Positions 27,217-35,807 of a stretch of 64,000 bases of DNA are shown here, piece after piece. The first letter of the stretch is position 1. Each line of letters begins with the position of its first letter. The notes below the pieces were generated by a model. That model saw only the letters and a program-made list of their open reading frames with translations. It ran no database searches and was not told where the DNA came from. The position numbers and the translations under genes were made by a program. Source of the DNA: Oceaniglobus roseus. GTDB lineage: Bacteria > Pseudomonadota > Alphaproteobacteria > Rhodobacterales > Rhodobacteraceae. The stretch lies in NCBI RefSeq assembly GCF_002869745.1, contig NZ_PNOS01000001.1, positions 124,001-188,000 of the forward strand, written 5' to 3'.

Positions 27217-27812
27217 ACCGGCCGCTGCTGATCGGCCTGACCGGCTCCATCGGCATGGGGAAATCCGCGACGTCGGCGATCTTCCGCGATCTCGGCGTCC
27301 CGGTCTGGGACGCGGACGCGGCCGTGCACCGTCTTTACGCTCCGGGCGGCGCGGCGGTCGAGCCGCTGCGCGCGCTCTTTCCCGAAGCCGTGGGCGAAGA
27401 TGGCGTCAGCCGCGCGGCCCTGAAGGCGCGGATCGCACGCGATCCCGCCGCCCTGCCCCGGATCGAGGCGGTGGTTCATCCCCTCGTGGCGAAGGACCGG
27501 CGAGACTTCATCGCCGCCACGGCCGCGGACATCGTCGTGCTCGACATCCCGCTCCTGTTCGAAACCGGGGGCGAGCGCGAGGTGGACGTGACGGTGGTCG
27601 TCTCGGCGGACGCGGACGAGCAGCGGCGCAGGGTCATGCAGCGGCCCGGCATGACGGACGAGATGTTCCGGATGATCCTTGCAAAACAGATGCCGGACGC
27701 CGAAAAGCGGGCCCGAGCGGATCATGTCATCGAAACCCGCACCCCCGAACAGGCCCGCGCCGCGGTCGCCGATCTGCTCGACCGCCTCAGACAGGAGCTT
27801 CGCCATGCGTGA
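27213..27812 (+). CDS. coaE: Dephospho-CoA kinase
   Basis: Final step of coenzyme A synthesis: phosphorylates the ribose 3'-hydroxyl of dephospho-CoA. The 199-residue P-loop kinase has [13 protein letters not shown] near the N-terminus, [11 protein letters not shown], and [12 protein letters not shown]. It starts at GTG (27213) inside the aroE stop. The first dnaQ codon lies 8 bp before its stop. Confidence 0.97.
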   Translation: MNRPLLIGLTGSIGMGKSATSAIFRDLGVPVWDADAAVHRLYAPGGAAVEPLRALFPEAVGEDGVSRAALKARIARDPAALPRIEAVVHPLVAKDRRDFIAATAADIVVLDIPLLFETGGEREVDVTVVVSADADEQRRRVMQRPGMTDEMFRMILAKQMPDAEKRARADHVIETRTPEQARAAVADLLDRLRQELRHA

Positions 27813-28500
27813 GATCGTCCTCGACACCGAGACCACGGGGTTCGAACCCGAGGCGGGCGATCGCATCGTCGAGATCGGCGCGGTCGAGCTGCTGAACCAC
27901 ATGCCGACGGGCCGCACCTTTCACGAATACATCAACCCCGAACGCTCGATGCCGCAGGAGGCGTTCGAGGTGCACGGACTGGGCGACGACTTCCTGCGCG
28001 ACAAGCCCGTGTTTCGCGCCATCGGCCAGAAGTTCCTGGATTTCGTCGGCGACGCCAAGCTGGTGATCCACAACGCCGCCTTCGACATGAAATTCCTGAA
28101 CGCCGAGCTGGGCTGGCTCGGGCTGCCGAAACTGCCGTGGGATCAGGCGATCGACACGCTGGCCATCGCGCGCAAGCGGTTTCCGGGCGCGCCCGCGTCG
28201 CTTGACGCCCTGTGCCGCCGCTTCGGGATCGACAACTCCTCGCGCACGCTGCACGGCGCGCTTCTGGACTCCGAGATCCTGGCGGAGGTCTATCTGGAGC
28301 TGATCGGCGGGCGCCAGCCCGGCCTCGTCCTGACCACCGGCGGCGGTGCGTCGCGGGGTGACGCCGGCGCCGAGGCGGCCTGGCGTCCCCGCCCCCGCCC
28401 CGTTCCGCTGCCTTCGCGCCTGACGGCGGAAGAGGCGCGCGCCCATGCCGAGTTCATCGCGAAGATGGGGGACGGGGCGCTCTGGCACCGGATGACCTGA
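27805..28500 (+). CDS. dnaQ: DNA polymerase III epsilon subunit (proofreading exonuclease)
   Basis: 3'-to-5' proofreading exonuclease of the replicative polymerase. DEDD motifs are all present in 231 residues: Exo [21 protein letters not shown], Exo [16 protein letters not shown] and Exo [18 protein letters not shown] (DEDDh type). A flexible proline/arginine-rich stretch (about 175-200) leads to the C-terminal segment that binds the polymerase alpha subunit. The start at 27805 has AGGAG upstream and overlaps coaE by 8 bp. Confidence 0.96.
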   Translation: MREIVLDTETTGFEPEAGDRIVEIGAVELLNHMPTGRTFHEYINPERSMPQEAFEVHGLGDDFLRDKPVFRAIGQKFLDFVGDAKLVIHNAAFDMKFLNAELGWLGLPKLPWDQAIDTLAIARKRFPGAPASLDALCRRFGIDNSSRTLHGALLDSEILAEVYLELIGGRQPGLVLTTGGGASRGDAGAEAAWRPRPRPVPLPSRLTAEEARAHAEFIAKMGDGALWHRMT

Positions 28501-28510
28501 CGGGCATTCG

Positions 28511-28533
28511 GCGGCCCCGCTGTGCGGGGCCGC
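28511..28533. terminator. Hairpin between convergent dnaQ and secB
   Basis: GCGGCCCCGC (28511-28520) and GCGGGGCCGC (28524-28533) form a perfect 10-bp stem with a TGT loop in the 42-bp gap between the two stop codons. It is symmetric and may serve both genes. No T-run on either side. Confidence 0.6.
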
Positions 28534-28542
28534 TCGGGCGGC

Positions 28543-29049
28543 TCAGTTCGGCTTGGCGTCCGCGGCCTGCGCGGCGGCAGCGCGCTGCTGCAGGCTCTGG
28601 CGGTACAGCGCCAGGAAGTCGATGTTGTCGAGGTTCAGCGGCGGGAAGCCGCCGTCGTGGGTCACGTCGCTGACGATCCGGCGCACGAACGGGAACAGCA
28701 TGCGCGGGCATTCGATCAGAAGGAACGGATGCAGCTGCTCGTCCGGGACGTTGTCGATCTGGAAGACGCCGCCATACTCGAGCTCGAGCACGAAGAGCGT
28801 GGCGTCGTTGTCCTTGTTCTTCGAGGTGATGTTGAATTTGCCCGTCACCTCGAACTGGTTCTCGGCGCGCTTCTTCGCATCCAGCGCGACCTGGACCTGG
28901 ACGTCCGGGCTCACGTTGCCGCCGCTGCCGTTACGCACCGCGATGTTCTCGAAGGACAGGTCCTTGACGAACTGCCCGAGGATCCTGAGCTGCGGTGGCG
29001 AGGGGGGCGTGTTCTGCCCGGCGGGCTGGGGAGCGTCGGTTTCGGCCAT
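28543..29049 (-). CDS. secB: Protein-export chaperone SecB
   Basis: Tetrameric cytoplasmic chaperone that keeps precursors unfolded and passes them to SecA. The 168-residue protein has LRILGQFVKDLSFENI at the N-terminus, a beta-sheet core, and the conserved LLIECPRMLFPFVRRIVSDVT and GGFPPLNLDNIDF. The start at 29049 (MAETDAPQ) is preferred over an ATG 17 codons upstream, because AGGGAT precedes it and the acidic N-terminus is typical. It is followed upstream by fxsA read in the same direction. Confidence 0.96.
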   Translation of the reverse strand: MAETDAPQPAGQNTPPSPPQLRILGQFVKDLSFENIAVRNGSGGNVSPDVQVQVALDAKKRAENQFEVTGKFNITSKNKDNDATLFVLELEYGGVFQIDNVPDEQLHPFLLIECPRMLFPFVRRIVSDVTHDGGFPPLNLDNIDFLALYRQSLQQRAAAAQAADAKPN

Positions 29050-29106
29050 GTGAAAGATCCCTGTCGTTGAAAGTTGCGCAAGGTCTAGCAGGTCGGCCAA
29101 CCCGCC

Positions 29107-29604
29107 TCAATGCCGGGTCCAGCCCGAAGCGCCGTGCGTCGGCTTTTTCGAAGGGTCGACCTCGTAGAATTCGCCGTCGATCACGTCGCCGCCGCGCTGC
29201 GGCTCGGCCGGACCGCTCCGCGGATCGCCGAACCCCGGCCCCGCCGCGAAGCTCTGCACCTTGACCCGGCTCTTCAGGAAGTCGAAGGCCGCGCGGCGCA
29301 CCGCCGGGATCAGCAGCGCGAAGCCCAGCGCATCGGTGAAGAAGCCCGGCGTCAGCAGCAGGACGCCCGCGGCCAGGATCATTGCGCCATCGGCCAGCGG
29401 CTGCGACGGATCGCGCCCGCTGCGGAACGAGGTGCGCAGCCGGTTCATCGTCTCCGCCCCCTGCGCGCGGACCATCGTCGTGCCGATCAGCGCCGTCACC
29501 ACCACGACCAGCAGCGTCGGCCAGAGCCCGATCAGGCCGCCCACCTGGATGAAAAGCGCGATCTCGATCAGCGGGACCGCGACGAACAGCAGAAACAGCC
29601 ACAT
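29107..29604 (-). CDS. fxsA: FxsA family inner-membrane protein
   Basis: Small cytoplasmic-membrane protein; E. coli FxsA relieves F-plasmid exclusion of phage T7, but the general role is unknown. The 165 residues open with two to three transmembrane helices (WLFLLFVAVPLIEIALFI, LLVVVVTALIG), then a loop LADGAMILAAGVLLLTPGFFTDALG that is the family signature, then a charged tail. The strong AGGAGG before 29604 fixes the start. It lies upstream of secB in the same direction and divergent from the Tim44-domain gene. Confidence 0.92.
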   Translation of the reverse strand: MWLFLLFVAVPLIEIALFIQVGGLIGLWPTLLVVVVTALIGTTMVRAQGAETMNRLRTSFRSGRDPSQPLADGAMILAAGVLLLTPGFFTDALGFALLIPAVRRAAFDFLKSRVKVQSFAAGPGFGDPRSGPAEPQRGGDVIDGEFYEVDPSKKPTHGASGWTRH

Positions 29605-29711
29605 GATATCCTCCTGGTCCGGGGGCGATAGTGGACTTGCGCCACCCCCGACCTTACATAGGAACCGATGAGACAGGAAACCAACCCCGACACCGCGCAA
29701 AAGAGGTTCAG

Positions 29712-30377
29712 ATGAGTACAGCCGTGATCCAGCTTCTGGTTCTCGCCGGGATCGCCGTGTTTCTTATCCTGCGCCTGCGAAGCGTTCTCGGCACCCGTGA
29801 CGGCTTCGAGAAACCGCCGGTTCAGGGGCCTGCCCCGAAGGCCGCCAAGGCCGGCCGTCCCGAGTTCGAGGTGATCGAGGGCGGGCCGGATCGCGACATC
29901 ACCGATCACGTGCCCGACGGCTCGCCCAGTGCGAAGGCGCTGGCGGGGATGAAGCTGGCCGAACCGGGGTTCAACGTCGGCGAATTCCTGCACGGTGCCC
30001 GCGGCGCCTACGAGATGATCTTGATGGCTTTCGAGAACGGCGACCTGTCCTCGGTCCGTTCGTTCCTGGACCCCGAGGTCGCCGAGGCCTTCGAAGAGGT
30101 GATCGAGCAGCGCCGCGCCCAGGGCCTGAAGGTCGAATCCCACTTCGTCGGGGTGCGCGAGGTGGCCCTGGTGGTGGCGGAATATGCCCGCGACACCCAG
30201 CAGGGCGAGATCACCATCCGGTTCACCGGCGAACTGACCTCGGCCGTCTACAATGCGCAGGGCGACCTTGTCGAAGGCAGCGCGACCGAGATCCGGCGGC
30301 AGCGCGACGTCTGGACCTTCGCGCGCCGCATGGGCGCCGAGGATCCGAACTGGCAGCTGGCCGCCACGGGCGAATGA
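29712..30377 (+). CDS. Tim44/TimA domain membrane-anchored protein
   Basis: Bacterial relative of mitochondrial Tim44, the matrix-side import-motor tether; the bacterial homologue (TimA) is a membrane-associated protein of uncertain role. The 221 residues comprise an N-terminal anchor (IQLLVLAGIAVFLILRL), a basic/proline linker and a C-terminal Tim44-like domain (about 80-215) with FLHGARGAYEMILMAFENGD and SHFVGVREV. The start at 29712 has AGAGG upstream. It overlaps mltA by 4 bp. In alphaproteobacteria this gene is typically next to secB/fxsA and mltA, as here. Confidence 0.9.
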   Translation: MSTAVIQLLVLAGIAVFLILRLRSVLGTRDGFEKPPVQGPAPKAAKAGRPEFEVIEGGPDRDITDHVPDGSPSAKALAGMKLAEPGFNVGEFLHGARGAYEMILMAFENGDLSSVRSFLDPEVAEAFEEVIEQRRAQGLKVESHFVGVREVALVVAEYARDTQQGEITIRFTGELTSAVYNAQGDLVEGSATEIRRQRDVWTFARRMGAEDPNWQLAATGE

Positions 30378-31408
30378 TCCTGCTGCGCGCCGCCGCCTGC
30401 GCCGCACTCCTCGCGGCCACGGCCGTCGTCGCGCAGGCGCGGGAGGTCAGCTATCGGGTGATGGAGTTCGCCGATCTCGACGGCTGGCCCGACGACGATC
30501 ACGAGGCCGCGTTGCAGACCTTCCTCAACACCTGCGGCGACCTCAGGGATGGCGAATGGGCCGCGCTCTGCGCCCTCGCCCGCACCCAGAAGAACGCCCG
30601 CACCTTCTTCGAGCTCTTCTTCCGCCCCGTGCTGGTGGAGGATGGCGATCCGATGCTGTTCACGGGCTACTACGAACCGGAACTGCGCGGCTCGCGTCAC
30701 CAGGGCGGCAAGTACCAGTATCCGATCTACCGTCTTCCGCCCGAGGTGCAGTCGGGCCAGACCTGGTATTCGCGCGCCGAGATCGAGGAGAACGAGGTGC
30801 TGGCGGGGAAGGGGCTGGAGATTGCCTGGATCGACGATCCGGTCGACGTCTTCTTCCTTCAGATCCAGGGGTCGGGGCGGATCAGGCTCGACGATGGCGG
30901 CAAGATCCGGGTCGGCTATGCCGGGAAGAACGGGCACGACTACCGTTCGATCGGACGCGAACTGGTCCGCCGCGGGGTGTACGAGGCGCACCAGGTCTCG
31001 GCCGACGTGATCCGCAACTGGGTCAAACGCAACCCTGTCGAGGGCCCGGAACTCCTGCGCCACAACCCGTCCTACGTCTTCTTCCGCGAGGTGAACGAGG
31101 TGCCGGCCGACCGCGGTCCGCTCGGCGCGATGAACCGCTCGATCACCAGGCTGCGCTCGATCGCCGTCGATCCCTCGATCACGCCCCTCGGCGCCCCCGT
31201 CTGGATCGAGAAGGGCGGCCGGGATCCGATGCACCGGCTGATGATCGCCCAGGACACCGGCTCGGCCATCAAGGGGGCGCAGCGGGCCGACATCTTCTAT
31301 GGCACCGGCAAGGCGGCCGGGCGGGCGGCGGGCAGGGTGCGGGATCCGGGCCGCATGTACGTCCTGCTGCCGATCCAGAAGGCCTTCGCCCTCGCGCCGG
31401 GGTTCTGA
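30374..31408 (+). CDS. mltA: Membrane-bound lytic murein transglycosylase A
   Basis: Cleaves peptidoglycan glycan strands to 1,6-anhydromuropeptides. The 344 residues have a signal peptide (MILLRAAACAALLAATAVVAQA), the MltA domain with LFTGYYEPELRGS and FFLQIQGSGRI, and a C-terminal 3D (three-aspartate) domain SIAVDPSITPLGAPVWI, MIAQDTGSAIKGAQRADIF. There is no lipobox cysteine at the cleavage site, so the mature form is probably periplasmic rather than a lipoprotein. Start codon overlaps the Tim44-domain stop. Confidence 0.95.
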   Translation: MILLRAAACAALLAATAVVAQAREVSYRVMEFADLDGWPDDDHEAALQTFLNTCGDLRDGEWAALCALARTQKNARTFFELFFRPVLVEDGDPMLFTGYYEPELRGSRHQGGKYQYPIYRLPPEVQSGQTWYSRAEIEENEVLAGKGLEIAWIDDPVDVFFLQIQGSGRIRLDDGGKIRVGYAGKNGHDYRSIGRELVRRGVYEAHQVSADVIRNWVKRNPVEGPELLRHNPSYVFFREVNEVPADRGPLGAMNRSITRLRSIAVDPSITPLGAPVWIEKGGRDPMHRLMIAQDTGSAIKGAQRADIFYGTGKAAGRAAGRVRDPGRMYVLLPIQKAFALAPGF

Positions 31409-31411
31409 GCC

Positions 31412-31996
31412 ATGGCGCGCCGCAGGGGTCCCCGCCGGCTGAGCGCCGAGGAAGAGGCGTTGTGGAACAAGGTCGTCGGCCGGACCGCGCCGATCCCGCG
31501 CTCCGATGTCGCACCCCCGTTTCAAACCGCCCCTGCGCCGAAGGATCCCGCGCCGCTCCCCCGGTTCGAGATCGGCGACCGCGCCCGCGACAGCCGCCCC
31601 GCCTACGACCTCGTCCCGCCGATTTCGCGCCAGCTCGCCTCGGCGCCGGTGGCGATGGATCACAAGGCCTTCACCCGGATGAAGCGCGGCAAGTTGCCGG
31701 TGGAGGGGCGGATCGACCTGCACGGCATGACGCTGGACGAGGCGCATCCGCGGGTGATCGCCTTCGTCATGGCCTCGCACAACGCGGGCAAGCGGCTGGT
31801 CCTGGTGATTACCGGCAAGGGCCGCCGCGGCCCGGATTTCGGGGCGATCCCGGTGCGCCACGGCATCCTGAAGCACCAGGTGCCGATGTGGCTGCGCTCG
31901 GGCGTGCTGGCGCCGCTGGTGCTGCAGGTCTCGGAAGCGCACCAGAGCCACGGCGGCTCAGGCGCGTACTACGTCTACCTCCGGCGCGCGCGGTAG
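31412..31996 (+). CDS. Smr/MutS2 C-terminal domain protein
   Basis: Stand-alone Smr-domain protein of 194 residues. The N-terminal half is basic and proline-rich without predicted fold. The C-terminal Smr domain (about 95-190) has IDLHGMTLDEAH, LVLVITGKG and the terminal GSGAYYVYLRR. Smr domains are nicking or RNA endonucleases or nucleic-acid binders; the exact target is unknown. It lies 3 bp after mltA on the same strand. Its last 39 bp overlap the convergent MFS gene. Confidence 0.9.
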   Translation: MARRRGPRRLSAEEEALWNKVVGRTAPIPRSDVAPPFQTAPAPKDPAPLPRFEIGDRARDSRPAYDLVPPISRQLASAPVAMDHKAFTRMKRGKLPVEGRIDLHGMTLDEAHPRVIAFVMASHNAGKRLVLVITGKGRRGPDFGAIPVRHGILKHQVPMWLRSGVLAPLVLQVSEAHQSHGGSGAYYVYLRRAR

Positions 31997-33202
31997 GGCG
32001 GGCCGGGCACGGCCGATGCCGACGACGGTCAGGAGCGCGGCCGCGGCGAAGTAGAGCGCGATCGCCGGCATCTGCTCGGGGAAGCTCAGGCCGAGGTCGA
32101 TCAGCCCGCCGGTGATGCCCGGCCCGATGGCCGACCCGAAGACCATGACCGCAGCGGCCAGCGCCTTGATCGCGCCGATGTGGCGGGTGCCGTAGAACTC
32201 GGCCCAGAAGGCGGCGGGGACGGTGGCCTGCATCCCGGTGCCGAGCCCGAACAGCATCATTGCCGCCGCCGCGCCCCAGAGCGTTTCGGCCTGCCACATC
32301 ACGAAGAAGGCCAGCCCGTAGGGGACAAGGTAGACCTGGATCAGCCGGGCCGAGCCGAAGCGGTCGATCAGCGCCCCGGCGGTGAAGGTGCAGGCGATGG
32401 ACACCGCCGTGAACAGCGGCAGCAGTGCCACGAAATCGGCCAGCGCCCAGCCCTTCACCTCGGTCATGTGGACCTGGTGGAAGAACAGCGCGGTGCCCCA
32501 GGCGGGTGGGCCGAGCAGGAGGGGGATCATCAGCCAGAACAGCCAGTGGTGCAGCATGTCGCGGCGGGTCCAGTGGCGATGCTCCATGCCGAAGCTGGCC
32601 GTCGTCTCGGCGACGGACTGCGGCGTGCGCTCGGCCTTCAGCAGGCGATAGATCACGGGGATCGTCAGCAGGACCAGCCCCGCGGCCACGATCCAGAGCG
32701 TCCGCCAGCCCATGACCCCGAGCAGCGCGACGAAGATCACCGGCAGGACGGCCTGACCGATGGCGAAACCCATGGAGGAGATCGAAAGCGCCCGTCCGCG
32801 GGTGGCCTTGAACCAGCGGGCCATGGCGACGAGGCTCAGCTGGCTCATCATGCCCTGGCCGGTCAGGCGAAGGGCGAAGATCGTCAGCGCCAGAAGGACG
32901 ACGCCGTGCACGCTCGCCATGGCGAGGCAGGAGAGGGCGAGCAGGACCGCGACGCCCACCGTCAGGTGACGCACCCGGAAGCGGTCGGTCAGCACCCCGG
33001 CCCAGACCATGGCCAGCGCCGAGGCGGTCGTCGCGATGGTGTAGATCAGGCCCCAGGTGCCGTTCGAGATGCCGTAATCGGCCATGATCCCGCCCGCGAA
33101 GAGGGCGATGAAGAAGGTCTGCCCGTAGCTCGACGTGAAGGAGAGCAGGACGCCGGCGGTGAGGAACGGCGCGTTGTCGCGGAGGAAGCGGAAGAATCCC
33201 AT
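31958..33202 (-). CDS. Major facilitator superfamily transporter
   Basis: Inner-membrane transporter with about 12 transmembrane segments over 414 residues. The MFS loop motif GVLTDRFRVRHLTVG follows helix 2 and GALIDRFGSARL repeats it in the second half, giving the two-fold pseudo-symmetry. The organisation resembles the oxalate/formate-type or monocarboxylate MFS groups; substrate unknown. The start is the ATG at 33202; a TTG two codons earlier is less likely. Its 3' end overlaps the Smr gene by 39 bp. Confidence 0.88.
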   Translation of the reverse strand: MGFFRFLRDNAPFLTAGVLLSFTSSYGQTFFIALFAGGIMADYGISNGTWGLIYTIATTASALAMVWAGVLTDRFRVRHLTVGVAVLLALSCLAMASVHGVVLLALTIFALRLTGQGMMSQLSLVAMARWFKATRGRALSISSMGFAIGQAVLPVIFVALLGVMGWRTLWIVAAGLVLLTIPVIYRLLKAERTPQSVAETTASFGMEHRHWTRRDMLHHWLFWLMIPLLLGPPAWGTALFFHQVHMTEVKGWALADFVALLPLFTAVSIACTFTAGALIDRFGSARLIQVYLVPYGLAFFVMWQAETLWGAAAAMMLFGLGTGMQATVPAAFWAEFYGTRHIGAIKALAAAVMVFGSAIGPGITGGLIDLGLSFPEQMPAIALYFAAAALLTVVGIGRARPALPRAPEVDVVRA

Positions 33203-33274
33203 GCGCAAGGTCTCTGCCCATTCGCGTGGAAAGGGAAGGGCAGGGCTGGGAAAAGATCAGCGCATGATCGATGC

Positions 33275-33306
33275 GGGCAGGATGGGGGATATCACCCATC
33301 CTGCCC
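33275..33306 (-). terminator. 12-bp perfect hairpin between hslU and the MFS gene
   Basis: GGGCAGGATGGG (33275-33286) pairs perfectly with CCCATCCTGCCC (33295-33306) around an 8-nt loop, 6 bp after the hslU stop. It probably ends the hslV-GNAT-hslU message or separates it from the MFS gene. No T-run follows. Confidence 0.65.
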
Positions 33307-33312
33307 CAGGGA

Positions 33313-34623
33313 TCACAGGACGTAACGGCTCATGTCGACCGAGCGGGAGAGTTCGCCGAGGTTCTTCTCGACGAAGTCGCCGTCGACGACGATCTCCTCG
33401 CCGCCGCGGTCCGGGGCGGTGAAGGAAAGCTCCTCGAACACCCGCTCCATGATCGTGTAGAGGCGGCGGGCGCCGATGTTCTCGACGCTCTCGTTGACCT
33501 GGAAGGCGATCTTCGCAAGCGCGTGGATGCCTTCCTCGGTGAAGCGGACCTGCACCTTCTCCGTCTCCATCAGCGCCGTGTACTGAAGCGTCAGGGCGTT
33601 GTCGGTCTCGGTCAGGATGCGCACGAAATCGTCCTCGGTCAGCGCCCGCAGCTCCACCCGGATCGGCAGGCGGCCCTGGAGTTCGGGCAAGAGGTCCGAG
33701 GGCTTGGCGATGTGGAAGGCGCCCGAGGCGATGAACAGGATGTGGTCGGTCTTTACCGGCCCGTATTTCGTGGCCACCGTCGTGCCCTCGATCAGCGGCA
33801 GTAGGTCGCGCTGCACGCCTTCGCGCGACACGTCGCCGCCGCGCACGTCCTGCCGGGCGCAGACCTTGTCGATCTCGTCGAGGAAGACGATCCCGTTCTC
33901 CTGCACCGCCTCCAGCGCCGCCTTGTTCACCGTCTCGTCGTCCAGCAGCTTGTCGGCTTCCTCGCCCAGCAGCACGTCGTAGCTTTGCGCCACGGTCATC
34001 TTCTTGCGGACGGTCCGGCCCTTGAACGCCTTCCCGAACAGGTCGCCGATGTTCATCATCCCGCCCATCTGGCCCGGCGGCATGCCGGGGATCTCCATCC
34101 CGCCGAGGGGGTTCGAGGTGTCGGCGATCTCGAGTTCGATCATCGTGTCGTCGAGTTCGCCCGCGCGCAGCTTCTTGCGGAACATCTCGCGCGTCTGTTC
34201 GCGCGCGCCTTCGCCGGCGATCGCTTCCAGCACGCGGTTCTCGGCATTCTCCTGCGCGCGCGACCGCACATCCTCGCGCATCAGCTCGCGGGTCATGGTG
34301 ATCGAGGATTCCATCAGGTCGCGCACGATCTGCTCCACGTCACGGCCGACATAGCCGACCTCGGTGAACTTCGTCGCCTCGACCTTGAGGAACGGCGCGC
34401 GGGCGAGCTTCGCCAGGCGGCGGCTGATCTCGGTCTTGCCGACGCCGGTGGGGCCGATCATCAGGATGTTCTTCGGATAGACCTCGTCGCGCAGGTCGGC
34501 GTCCAGCTGCTTGCGCCGCCAGCGGTTCCGGAGGGCAACGGCGACGGCGCGCTTGGCGTCCTTCTGGCCGATGATGAAGCGGTCGAGTTCGCTCACGATC
34601 TCGCGGGGGGTCAGGTCGGTCAT
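33313..34623 (-). CDS. hslU: HslU, ATPase subunit of the HslUV protease
   Basis: AAA+ unfoldase that feeds substrates to HslV. The 436 residues begin [17 protein letters not shown], then Walker [10 protein letters not shown] and the pore motif GYVGRD. The I domain insertion (about 110-240) is rich in Met/Gly ([13 protein letters not shown]). Walker B is [13 protein letters not shown]. The C-terminus ends DMSRYVL, the tail that docks into HslV. A GNAT gene separates it from hslV, with only 4 bp between the GNAT stop and the hslU start. Confidence 0.97.
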   Translation of the reverse strand: MTDLTPREIVSELDRFIIGQKDAKRAVAVALRNRWRRKQLDADLRDEVYPKNILMIGPTGVGKTEISRRLAKLARAPFLKVEATKFTEVGYVGRDVEQIVRDLMESSITMTRELMREDVRSRAQENAENRVLEAIAGEGAREQTREMFRKKLRAGELDDTMIELEIADTSNPLGGMEIPGMPPGQMGGMMNIGDLFGKAFKGRTVRKKMTVAQSYDVLLGEEADKLLDDETVNKAALEAVQENGIVFLDEIDKVCARQDVRGGDVSREGVQRDLLPLIEGTTVATKYGPVKTDHILFIASGAFHIAKPSDLLPELQGRLPIRVELRALTEDDFVRILTETDNALTLQYTALMETEKVQVRFTEEGIHALAKIAFQVNESVENIGARRLYTIMERVFEELSFTAPDRGGEEIVVDGDFVEKNLGELSRSVDMSRYVL

Positions 34624-34627
34624 GGTG

Positions 34628-35158
34628 TCAGTCCTTGATGTGCCGCAGGATCAGGCTGTCGCCGGTGCGGCCTTGCAGTTCGGGAATGGGGCGGAAGCCC
34701 GCCCGCGCATAGGCCCGGACGGCGCGGAGGTTGGCCGGGTCCGGGTCGATGATGATGTTCGTGAAGCCTTCGGCGCGCAGCCTTTCGGTGAAGCGTGACA
34801 GCACGCGCGTGCCGGTCCCGCGGCCCAGGCTCTCGCCGTCGGCCAGCGACAGGTCGACGCCCACCGCGTCGTCGGGAAGCTCGGTCATCCAGGGGGCTTG
34901 CGACAGCCATGGTTCGACCCGGTTGTCGGCGATCCGCCACATCTGGATGTAGCCCGCATCGGCCCCGTCGAGCGTGAAGATCCACGGCGAGGTCGTGTCG
35001 CGGCCTTCGATCATGTCGCGGATATAGCCCAGCTCGGTCTCCGGATCGCCCCACCACGCCCGCCAGTGCGGCCGCGCCAGCCAGTCCGCCAGCATGGGCA
35101 GATCGGCTTCGGTGACGGGGCGGAAGCCGATGTCGGGCGCTCCGGCGGTGTCAGCCAC
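34628..35158 (-). CDS. GNAT-family N-acetyltransferase between hslV and hslU
   Basis: A 176-residue acetyltransferase resembling the aminoglycoside 6'-acetyltransferase/IucB-type GNAT branch. The N-terminus has [15 protein letters not shown] and WWGDPE. Acetyl-CoA-binding features are [21 protein letters not shown] (motif A-like) and [13 protein letters not shown] (motif B-like). It starts with GTG at 35158, 8 bp inside hslV, and ends 4 bp before hslU, so it must be co-expressed with the heat-shock protease. Substrate unknown: a protein N-terminus, lysine, or small molecule. A role in resistance should not be assumed. Confidence 0.85.
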   Translation of the reverse strand: MADTAGAPDIGFRPVTEADLPMLADWLARPHWRAWWGDPETELGYIRDMIEGRDTTSPWIFTLDGADAGYIQMWRIADNRVEPWLSQAPWMTELPDDAVGVDLSLADGESLGRGTGTRVLSRFTERLRAEGFTNIIIDPDPANLRAVRAYARAGFRPIPELQGRTGDSLILRHIKD

Positions 35159-35708
35159 CGATCGTCTCCACCGTCAGGTTGCCGTTGGTGTAGACGCAGA
35201 TGTCGGCGGCGATGGCCATGGCGCGGCGCGCGATGTCCTCGGCATCCATTTCGCTGTCCATAAGCGCCCGCGCCGCCGCCAGCGCATAGTTGCCGCCGGA
35301 CCCGATGGCGGTCACGTCATGCTCGGGCTCCAGCACGTCGCCCGCGCCGGTGATGACGTAAAGGTCCTTGCCGTCGGTGACGATCAGCATCGCCTCCAGC
35401 TTCTGGAGGTACTTGTCGGTGCGCCAGTCCTTGGCCAGTTCCACCGCCGCCCGCATCAGCTGCCCCGGCGTCGCCTCGAGCTTCGCCTCCAGCCTCTCGA
35501 GCAGGGCGAAGGCGTCGGCGGTGGAGCCGGCGAAGCCCGCCACCACCTCGTGCCCGCCGGGTTTCAGGCGGCGCACCTTGCGCGCCGTGCCCTTGATCAC
35601 CGTCTGGCCCAGGCTGACCTGGCCGTCGCCCGCGATCACCACCTTGCCGCCCTTGCGGACACCGATGATCGTGGTGCCGTGCCAGCCGGGGAAGTCCTGC
35701 TTCGTCAT
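35151..35708 (-). CDS. hslV: HslV, peptidase subunit of the HslUV protease
   Basis: Threonine peptidase of the bacterial proteasome-like HslUV complex. The 185-residue precursor begins with a short propeptide [11 protein letters not shown]; the following T-T-I-I exposes the catalytic Thr12 after processing, as in other alphaproteobacterial Hsl[14 protein letters not shown] and [13 protein letters not shown] follow. The start at 35708 has GGAGAAAG upstream. First gene of the leftward hslV-GNAT-hslU unit, with a heat-shock-type promoter just upstream. Confidence 0.96.
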   Translation of the reverse strand: MTKQDFPGWHGTTIIGVRKGGKVVIAGDGQVSLGQTVIKGTARKVRRLKPGGHEVVAGFAGSTADAFALLERLEAKLEATPGQLMRAAVELAKDWRTDKYLQKLEAMLIVTDGKDLYVITGAGDVLEPEHDVTAIGSGGNYALAAARALMDSEMDAEDIARRAMAIAADICVYTNGNLTVETIGG

Positions 35709-35734
35709 GTTCTTTCTCCGTCTCTTCCCGCCCG

Positions 35735-35763
35735 ATATGGCGGCGGGGAAACGGATTGCCAAG
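35735..35763 (-). promoter_or_regulatory. Sigma-32-type heat-shock promoter of hslV-GNAT-hslU
   Basis: On the minus strand CTTGGC (35758-35763), a 17-bp spacer and CCATAT (35735-35740) match the alphaproteobacterial RpoH pattern. It lies 27 bp before the hslV start, leaving room for a 20-nt leader with the ribosome-binding site. Match by eye. Confidence 0.55.
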
Positions 35764-35807
35764 CGTTCGCCATGGCGAAGCGCGATCCGGCACGGTATTC
35801 GGAGGCC

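Noticed and set aside
34628-35158. Antibiotic-resistance call for the GNAT gene (aminoglycoside acetyltransferase)
   Set aside because: Only fold-level similarity; its place inside hslVU argues for a housekeeping role.
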